Positions 1-4,402 of a stretch of 5,287 nucleotides of DNA are shown one piece after another (position 1 is the stretch's first letter; every line of letters begins with the position of its first letter). Location of the stretch: NCBI GenBank assembly GCA_027021145.1, contig JALUUX010000104.1, positions 1-5,287 on the forward strand. The letters run 5' to 3'. The notes below the pieces were generated by a model. The model saw only the letters and a list, made by a program, of their open reading frames with translations, did no database searches and was not told where the DNA came from. The stretch comes from Candidatus Shapirobacteria bacterium. Lineage in GTDB: Bacteria > Patescibacteriota > Microgenomatia > UBA12405 > JAHJSD01. A program made the position numbers and the translations under genes.

Positions 1-5
1 GATTC

Positions 6-785
6 TTAATTTCCTCGCCAGCTGGTGACTAAAAATAAAGCCAAAAAAGTACCCAAACCAACCCAAATAAATTCCCAAATAGTTTTTTTGAAAAGACGCT
101 GACGACAATAAGCTTGAGCCAAACCACTAAAAACATAAAGCAAGCTCACCAAATAGAGCGAGCCTTTGCCTGCTCCCACGGGCCAGAAAGAAATCATAAC
201 AGAGATTTCTGCAATAATCAGGGAAAAAATGAGGGCTAGAACCAGATTTTCCCTTTCCCAAAGGCGGTTAAGTTTAGTGGCCCAGAAAAAATGAAGCCAA
301 AGCGCTAAACCAATTAGAAAAATTAACAGACCATTAATCGGAGCCGAAAAATGAAATGAGAATACCGTATCAAAAAGAAAAAAGGCACTGGTTAGCATTA
401 ACAAAAGGCCGCTGGTAGAGGCTGCTCGATAAAGCGGCACAGTTTTAAATTCATTAGCAACCAAAAAGACATTCTCAATCAGAAGGCTGGTATAAAAACC
501 AAGGGCAAAGAAAAGAATAATGCTTAACTGCCAAAACCAGCCCTGAGGGACAATAAAATAAAAAAAACTCATCCCGGCTAAAAAACTTAAAGGCAAAAAA
601 AGTGCGCCAACAACATTACTCCACTGCCGGGCAATTTGGCGGAAAAGACCGCTTAAAACCAAAGCTGTAAAACCAATGAGTCCTAAAGTGGTAAAATAAC
701 GCTGATCTGGAAACACTAATTGATTCAAGAAAAAAAGCAGGGTGATAAGGGCCGCAACCAAAATAAATTTTTGCCGTTTGCTCAT
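6..785 (-). CDS. Hypothetical polytopic membrane protein, about nine helices
   Basis: This is a complete 259-residue protein starting at ATG (783-785) and ending in TAA (6-8). I do not recognise a named family. About nine hydrophobic segments can be read, near residues 7-25, 32-49, 58-78, 84-104, 121-139, 149-170, 180-200, 208-224 and 237-254. Short basic loops (for example around 171-178 and 228-234) mark likely cytoplasmic sides. There is no soluble domain, no obvious catalytic motif and no transporter signature. A few polar or charged residues lie in or beside helices (Glu104, Asp139, Glu193), but their role is unknown. Its ATG shares one base with the yebC stop (TAATG) and no Shine-Dalgarno precedes it, so translation probably depends on termination-reinitiation after yebC. 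It is the last gene visible in the cluster, and the window ends five bases after its stop codon. It is certainly a gene by length, coupling and composition. The function is open. Confidence 0.85.
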   Translation of the reverse strand: MSKRQKFILVAALITLLFFLNQLVFPDQRYFTTLGLIGFTALVLSGLFRQIARQWSNVVGALFLPLSFLAGMSFFYFIVPQGWFWQLSIILFFALGFYTSLLIENVFLVANEFKTVPLYRAASTSGLLLMLTSAFFLFDTVFSFHFSAPINGLLIFLIGLALWLHFFWATKLNRLWERENLVLALIFSLIIAEISVMISFWPVGAGKGSLYLVSLLYVFSGLAQAYCRQRLFKKTIWEFIWVGLGTFLALFLVTSWRGN

Positions 786-1516
786 TATTTAAGGTATTGA
801 TCAGGAATGTCAAAGTTGGCAAAAACCCGTTGAACATCATCATGATGATCTAGGGCTTCAAGGAGATTTAGAGTAGCTCGAGCTTTATCAGGATCAGTTA
901 CCCGAAGCAATGATTTTGGTTTCATTACCAAATCGGCTCGCTTAATCTCAATTCCTAGCTGAGCGATTTTGTTTTTAATCTCCTCTAGCCGCGCCGGCTC
1001 GAGCCAAAGAATCATCACCTGATCTTCAGTCTCAAAATCCTCCACTCCCAAATCAATCAGGCTTAAAAGCTTTTCTTCATCCTTTAGGGGCTCGACTTCG
1101 ATCATGCCCTTTTTTTCAAATTGAAAAGCGACCGCTCCCGGCTCACTCAAAGAACCCCCATTCTTTTGAAAAATGTTTTTCACTTCTTGAATCGTCCGCT
1201 GGCGATTATCGGTCACGGCCTCAACTAAAACTGCCACTCCACCTGGAGCATAACCCTCAAGCAATAACTCCTCTACTGCCTCCTTCTTTTTCACCGCATT
1301 TTCAATCGCCCGCTGAATGTTTTCTTTGGGCATATTTTCAGCCTTGGCTCGCTCAATCACCAAGCGCAACTTAGCGTTAGCGGCCGGATCAGGTGAACCG
1401 CCCTCTCGCACCGCTACTGCAATCAACCGGGCTAACTTACTAAAAATCTTGCCTCGCTTTTGGTCTTGAGCTTCCTTGCGCCGCTTAATATTGGCCCATT
1501 TAGAGTGTCCTGACAT
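785..1516 (-). CDS. yebC: YebC/TACO1 family protein (translation factor or regulator)
   Basis: A full-length 243-residue member of the YebC/PmpR/TACO1 family, whose usual length is about 240-250. The N-terminal signature MSGHSKWANIKRRK is followed by the family's typical GKIFSKLARLI and NMPKENIQRAI stretches (about residues 23-33 and 61-71), then GGVAVLVEAVTDNR and NGGSLSEPGAVAFQFEKKG in the middle. Older literature treats bacterial members as DNA-binding transcription regulators. More recent work on YebC2 and mitochondrial TACO1 places them on the ribosome, relieving stalling at proline-rich stretches. The sequence alone does not decide between these. The ATG at 1514-1516 lies 5 bp after the stop of the LytR_C gene and has only a weak GCTGG-like upstream match. 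The stop overlaps the next start by one base. The family assignment is secure. The cellular role in this organism is inferred. Confidence 0.96.
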   Translation of the reverse strand: MSGHSKWANIKRRKEAQDQKRGKIFSKLARLIAVAVREGGSPDPAANAKLRLVIERAKAENMPKENIQRAIENAVKKKEAVEELLLEGYAPGGVAVLVEAVTDNRQRTIQEVKNIFQKNGGSLSEPGAVAFQFEKKGMIEVEPLKDEEKLLSLIDLGVEDFETEDQVMILWLEPARLEEIKNKIAQLGIEIKRADLVMKPKSLLRVTDPDKARATLNLLEALDHHDDVQRVFANFDIPDQYLK

Positions 1517-1521
1517 GCCAG

Positions 1522-2430
1522 CTATATTTTAACACTTTTAACCAAAATTTGGATTTCAGCCATCCCTTCCCCACTCTCTCTAGGAACTACCTGCCAGCGA
1601 CAACTTAAGACTGATTGCAAGCGAGCAAAAGTATGAGTTTGTTTCAGCTCCCGATGGCGCAAAATAATTAGACAGTCATTTAACTCTACCTCTCGATCGC
1701 CAATTTCAATCACTCGACCACCAAAATACTCAATCAATCGAGCAGTTCGCTGAGCCAAGCCAGATTGCTGACCCACATTGAAAACGCCAATAGTAATCGC
1801 TTCATTTTTAACCAGTGGATCGGTCAAATCGGCTAACACTGCCCGGCCAAACCGCTCTCGATCCAATTCTAAAACTTGAGTCCCATCGGGTAGAGTCTTT
1901 GACTGACTCCATTGACTTAAATCAAACCACTGCCAAACTAAATCTTTTCGCCGCAAAAATAACCAAAATTTAACCGCTGATGGCCGCCGCCAAGGAGCAA
2001 AAAAAACTCGCAATCCTCGGGCAACTCTCTTCGGCTCTCCCTCCAAATCTAGATCAGTCCCAAGCCAACCTTGATCCAGAGCCAGAGGCAAAAAATAGCT
2101 TAAACTTCGGTTAAAAATCAATGGCTTCCCCTCTTGGTTGGCTAAGAGCGACAATTTGGCCGCTTGATAACGACCGAACCAGGGAGTCTCCACTACCAAG
2201 TTGGCTGGAATGATTAAACCAGTGACCAAGCTTTTAGCCGGCGTTAAACTCAGAATCAAAATTTTTCCTCCCCGCCCCTCCACAGCTAGATTAATCTGAC
2301 TCTGTCGATTCCAACCTTGGTGCCACCAAAACCAGACACGAACGAAAAAAGCTAACAGTAATCCGACTAAAACAACTTGGACTAATTGCTTAAATTTAAT
2401 TTCCTTCCGCTTTTTCCGACGCCTTCTCAT
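1522..2430 (-). CDS. Membrane-anchored LytR_C-domain protein with degenerate LCP-like middle
   Basis: A 302-residue protein beginning at ATG (2428-2430). A very basic start (MRRRRKKRKE) is followed by one membrane helix at about residues 15-32, so it looks like an inside-out signal anchor with the rest outside the membrane. Residues about 211-298 fit the LytR_C domain: a strand and turn (AITIGVFNVG), the QSGLAQRTARLIEYFGGRV helix, then IEIGD and a CLIILRHR strand. The middle (about 53-130) reads like the core of an LCP (LytR-CpsA-Psr) domain, with ILILSLTP then LIIPANLVVETPWFG. However, it lacks the usual Arg-Asp after the Ile-Pro. LCP enzymes attach polymers to peptidoglycan. This copy may be catalytically dead or only structurally related. 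The gene overlaps the upstream pseudouridine synthase by 35 bp. The LytR_C call is fairly good, and the LCP relation is tentative. Confidence 0.75.
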   Translation of the reverse strand: MRRRRKKRKEIKFKQLVQVVLVGLLLAFFVRVWFWWHQGWNRQSQINLAVEGRGGKILILSLTPAKSLVTGLIIPANLVVETPWFGRYQAAKLSLLANQEGKPLIFNRSLSYFLPLALDQGWLGTDLDLEGEPKRVARGLRVFFAPWRRPSAVKFWLFLRRKDLVWQWFDLSQWSQSKTLPDGTQVLELDRERFGRAVLADLTDPLVKNEAITIGVFNVGQQSGLAQRTARLIEYFGGRVIEIGDREVELNDCLIILRHRELKQTHTFARLQSVLSCRWQVVPRESGEGMAEIQILVKSVKI

Positions 2431-3127
2431 CTTGATTCAGCCAAATTAATAATTCTCGAGGCAAATCAATAACCAATTTTAATAATTCTTGTTTCTTGGG
2501 GTGAAAAAACTCCAACTCTTTGGCAATTAAAAACATTGGCCTCCCCCGCTCCCGCCGACCGCCATAAAACTGATCACCAAAAATCGGATGGCCTAAATAT
2601 TGAAAATGGACCCGAATTTGATGAGTCCGCCCAGTCAAGGGCCTTACTTCAACTAAACTATACTCTTGTTGACCAATCAAAACCTTTTTCTTTAGCTGAT
2701 AATCAGTGATGGCTGGCCGACCTCCGGGCCTGACGCCCCATTTTAGTCGCCGGCCCGGCAAGCGACCAACAGGGGCAGTGATTCGCCCCTCCTTTGGGGG
2801 ATTACCCCAAACAAGAGCCCAATAAACTTTCTTAATTGTCCGCTCTTTAAATTGTTGTTGTAGGCTGAGAAAAACTGATTGATTTTTAGCTACTAAAATC
2901 AAGCCCCAAGTTTCTTTATCCAGTCGATGAACAATTCCGGCTCGCTCATGCTTTTGATTGAAAACTAAGTCAGGGAAATGAGCTCGAATCCACTCCTCTA
3001 ATGTTTCTCCCCTAACTGTCGGCCCATTTAAGACCACTAAGCCCGCCGGCTTATTGAGGGCCATCAGGAATTGGTCTTGATAAACAATCTCAATTTTTCT
3101 TTGATTGTTTCCGCATGCAGTCAACAC
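2396..3127 (-). CDS. RluA-family rRNA/tRNA pseudouridine synthase
   Basis: This enzyme would isomerise uridine to pseudouridine in rRNA or tRNA. The 243 residues hold the RluA-type catalytic domain without an N-terminal S4 domain: IEIVYQDQFLMALNKPAGL (12-30), the catalytic block HRLDKET at 67-73 with nucleophile Asp70, then PLTGRTHQIRVHFQYLGHPI (163-182) followed by FGDQFYGG. Lack of S4 resembles RluA more than RluD or RluC, but the target site cannot be predicted. The residue after Thr73 is Trp where the family normally has Ser (HRLDxxTSG), encoded by TGG. The fold needs residues from about 12 onward, so the start must be upstream of them. GTG at 3125-3127 or TTG at 3122-3124 are the only usable codons and neither has a Shine-Dalgarno. 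The start overlaps the DksA-like gene by 38 bp, and the C-terminal tail is charged and probably disordered. The family is secure, the start less so. Confidence 0.93.
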   Translation of the reverse strand: MLTACGNNQRKIEIVYQDQFLMALNKPAGLVVLNGPTVRGETLEEWIRAHFPDLVFNQKHERAGIVHRLDKETWGLILVAKNQSVFLSLQQQFKERTIKKVYWALVWGNPPKEGRITAPVGRLPGRRLKWGVRPGGRPAITDYQLKKKVLIGQQEYSLVEVRPLTGRTHQIRVHFQYLGHPIFGDQFYGGRRERGRPMFLIAKELEFFHPKKQELLKLVIDLPRELLIWLNQDEKASEKAEGN

Positions 3128-3485
3128 AGAGAGTTGTTTCCGGATAAATCATCAAGCGTTTGGTGTCAATGAAATGGCCACATTTTTCACAAATGCCATA
3201 GCGACCAATTTTCACCCGAGCCAGAGCTTTCTTAATTTGGACAATTCGGCGACTGATTTGTTTATTGACTGCTTCTGATCGGGCATGGCCAAATTGCTCA
3301 TCGGCATCAATATCAGCCGCATTATCTCGATCTCGATCAAGATTGCTGAAAGGATCGTCTTTTTTAATTTGCTCACGCCGCTTTTTTAATTTCTCCAATT
3401 CCTCCTGAAGAAAAGTTTTAACTGGCTCTAAGACTACCGCCGGAAAACGAAACTTCTTACTTTTTGGAAAACCTTTCTTGGCCAT
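3090..3485 (-). CDS. DksA/TraR-family zinc-finger protein
   Basis: A 131-residue protein of the DksA/TraR type, which in studied members enters the RNA polymerase secondary channel and tunes initiation, often with ppGpp. A predicted coiled coil (about 20-42 and 66-92) flanks an acidic tip (43-63), followed by a C4 zinc finger: Cys99, Cys102, Cys120, Cys123 in the spacing C-X2-C-X17-C-X2-C, the same as in E. coli DksA. The tip is rich in Asp (positions 50, 52, 54, 58, 60, 62), but none are arranged as the DxxDxA motif of E. coli DksA. I chose ATG at 3483-3485. The preceding in-frame TTG would sit only one base from the Shine-Dalgarno AAGGAGG (3490-3496). The gene overlaps the upstream membrane protein by 29 bp and the next gene by 38 bp. 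It ends in TGA. Family membership is strong. A DksA-like activity is inferred. Confidence 0.92.
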   Translation of the reverse strand: MAKKGFPKSKKFRFPAVVLEPVKTFLQEELEKLKKRREQIKKDDPFSNLDRDRDNAADIDADEQFGHARSEAVNKQISRRIVQIKKALARVKIGRYGICEKCGHFIDTKRLMIYPETTLCVDCMRKQSKKN

Positions 3486-4071
3486 CAAGCCTCCTTTCTC
3501 GCTCCGAAAGCAATAATAAAAAGACTAGACTTAAAGCAATCACGATTGACCACTCTCCTAATTCTAGCAATCTCCCTTGCCAAAAATCAAGCAAGCCATT
3601 TAAGCCTGCCAGAGTGATTAAACTTGCCAAAAACAAAAAACCAGATTTACCGCTAGGATACCAAGAAAATCGCCGATAATTACGCCAATATAAACCACTA
3701 ACTAAAGTTAATAAACAAGTTCCCGCCTCCAATAGTCCCACTCGAGAAAACTGAGAGACCAAGTCCAAAAGCCGAAAAGCTAAAAGAGTAATTAATCCCG
3801 GAAAAGTCAACCTTTCTAGCGCTGCCCAAAAATGCCATTGGGCCCGAAGGGAAAAAAGATAAACTACAGTTACCATTGCTAGAAGACCAATAAAGATGTC
3901 AGTTAACCAGGGAGTTAACAACCAATAACCGGTAATTCCTAAAATTAAAGCCAAAATACTCGCCTTAACCACTTCCTCTTCTGGATAATCCTGTTTTAAG
4001 CGGCGAAAAATTTGAAAAAACAACCAGAGCCAGATCAGGCCTCTAGCAATCGCTACTCCCCAATTGGCCAT
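3457..4071 (-). CDS. Membrane protein, about seven helices; possibly degenerate Lgt-like
   Basis: A 204-residue protein from ATG 4069-4071 to TAA 3457-3459. A TTG 36 bases further upstream is open, but it would lie inside the -35 box of the likely promoter and lacks a ribosome site, so I reject it. Hydrophobic segments are near residues 5-22, 35-52, 56-74, 88-106, 110-128, 143-161 and 172-189, with a basic C-terminal tail. The layout (first helix, a cytoplasmic RRLKQDYPEEEVVK linker, second helix with GITGYW) resembles prolipoprotein diacylglyceryl transferase (Lgt). In the places where Lgt has Gly-Arg-x-Gly-Asn and a later Gly-Arg, this protein has AFRLLD (Arg100, Asp103) and GLNGLLDFW, so the catalytic pattern is not preserved. 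I treat the similarity as a hypothesis. It is the first gene of the cluster and its last codons carry the ribosome site of the DksA-like gene. Confidence 0.8.
   Translation of the reverse strand: MANWGVAIARGLIWLWLFFQIFRRLKQDYPEEEVVKASILALILGITGYWLLTPWLTDIFIGLLAMVTVVYLFSLRAQWHFWAALERLTFPGLITLLAFRLLDLVSQFSRVGLLEAGTCLLTLVSGLYWRNYRRFSWYPSGKSGFLFLASLITLAGLNGLLDFWQGRLLELGEWSIVIALSLVFLLLLSERERRLDGQERFSKK
3490..3496 (-). promoter_or_regulatory. Strong Shine-Dalgarno for the DksA-like gene
   Basis: On the minus strand the seven bases read AAGGAGG, a full complement of the 16S anti-Shine-Dalgarno core, four bases before the ATG at 3485. It lies inside the last codons of the upstream membrane protein gene. 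It is the only strong ribosome site I can see in the cluster, and it decides the ATG over the adjacent TTG. Confidence 0.8.
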
Positions 4072-4078
4072 TAAGCCA

Positions 4079-4107
4079 ATGATATAATGACTCTGATTAA
4101 TGGTCAA
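4079..4107 (-). promoter_or_regulatory. Sigma-70-like promoter of the six-gene cluster
   Basis: Minus-strand boxes are TTGACC (4107-4102, five of six to TTGACA) and TATCAT (4084-4079, five of six to TATAAT), with a 17-bp spacer. A start point about seven bases after the -10 box falls at about 4072, essentially on the first ATG (4071). The message is therefore probably leaderless or has a one-base leader. This fits the absence of a ribosome site before that ATG. It is predicted from sequence only. Confidence 0.6.
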
Positions 4108-4113
4108 TGACCA
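4101..4113. repeat. Perfect 13-bp odd palindrome in the divergent promoter region
   Basis: The sequence TGGTCA-A-TGACCA is two perfect 6-bp arms around one base. It covers the -35 box of the cluster promoter (4102-4107) and the proposed tRNA -35 (4101-4106). Its form and place suit an operator for a small dimeric regulator, but a chance palindrome that includes a TTGAC -35 is also possible. Confidence 0.45.
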
Positions 4114-4129
4114 GCGGATTTGATAAAAT
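4101..4129 (+). promoter_or_regulatory. Possible promoter of the tRNA-Leu gene
   Basis: Plus-strand TGGTCA (4101-4106, four of six to TTGACA) and TAAAAT (4124-4129, five of six to TATAAT) are 17 bp apart. They would start transcription a few bases before the tRNA at 4141. The -35 is weak and the AT-rich stretch 4121-4137 offers other -10 registers, so this is a modest call. Confidence 0.35.
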
Positions 4130-4140
4130 AAAAATAACTG

Positions 4141-4225
4141 GCCGTGGTGCTGGAATTGGTAGACAGGCGGGTCTCAAAAACCCGTGGCCCTTGAGGCCGT
4201 GAGGGTTCGACTCCCTCCCACGGCA
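4141..4225 (+). tRNA. tRNA-Leu (anticodon CAA), reads UUG
   Basis: A class II tRNA folds cleanly. The acceptor stem pairs GCCGTGG (4141-4147) with CCACGGC (4218-4224), followed by discriminator A at 4225. The D arm is CTG/CAG (4150-4152, 4164-4166) with GG in its loop. The anticodon stem is CGGGT/ACCCG (4168-4172, 4180-4184) around CTCAAAA, placing anticodon CAA at 4175-4177. A long variable arm pairs GGCC with GGCC (4186-4189, 4195-4198), as expected for tRNA-Leu. The T arm is GAGGG-TTCGACT-CCCTC (4201-4217). The A73 discriminator agrees with leucine identity. The next bases are CCG, so the CCA tail is not encoded and must be added by a nucleotidyltransferase. The gene is the only plus-strand gene here, divergent from the cluster and convergent with dnaB. 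Confidence 0.97.
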
Positions 4226-4313
4226 CCGCCCCCTATTTGTTCATTTGATCATTTAACATTTACCATTTTTTTAAAGCCTTCCTAATTTTGGGCAATTTTT
4301 TCTGGCACCCTCA

Positions 4314-4349
4314 GACTTTAATGATTTAATATATTAATATATTAAAGTC
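4314..4349. repeat. AT-rich inverted repeat between convergent tRNA-Leu and dnaB
   Basis: Perfect 9-bp arms GACTTTAAT (4314-4322) and ATTAAAGTC (4341-4349) flank an 18-base centre. That centre contains the palindrome TTAATATATTAA (4326-4337) and two tandem TTAATATA units (4326-4341). No T-run follows on either strand, so it is not a standard intrinsic terminator. It might end transcripts from both sides, or act as a melting or protein-binding site. Confidence 0.5.
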
Positions 4350-4363
4350 GACTAATAATTTGG

Positions 4364-4382
4364 TAGTTAGCTTTAATAACTA
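4364..4382. repeat. Small inverted repeat just after dnaB
   Basis: TAGTTA (4364-4369) and TAACTA (4377-4382) form a perfect 6-bp stem with a 7-base loop, about 20 bases past the dnaB stop. It also overlaps the palindrome AACTAGTT (4378-4385). The stem is weak and has no T-run after it, so a terminator role is only possible. Confidence 0.3.
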
Positions 4383-4402
4383 GTTGTTTTCAAGAGTGAG
4401 AA

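Noticed and set aside
616..843. Small minus-strand reading frame of 75 residues
   Set aside because: It overlaps yebC and the nine-helix protein in another frame, lacks a ribosome site and has no recognisable domain.
836..849. Perfect 14-bp palindrome ATCATCATGATGAT
   Set aside because: It lies inside yebC and comes from consecutive His-His-Asp-Asp codons (CAT CAT GAT GAT). Chance from coding sequence explains it.
1521..1570. Possible internal promoter (TAAAAT) before yebC
   Set aside because: No -35 box at acceptable spacing, and the AT-rich stretch encodes the C-terminus of the LytR_C protein.
3464..3679. Plus-strand reading frame of 71 residues
   Set aside because: Antisense to the Lgt-like membrane gene and the DksA start, with no domain or initiation signal.
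4226..4275. Intrinsic terminator for tRNA-Leu ending in the seven-T run at 4266-4272
   Set aside because: A T-run exists but no stable GC-containing stem precedes it. Only weak AT pairing around 4238-4257 is possible.
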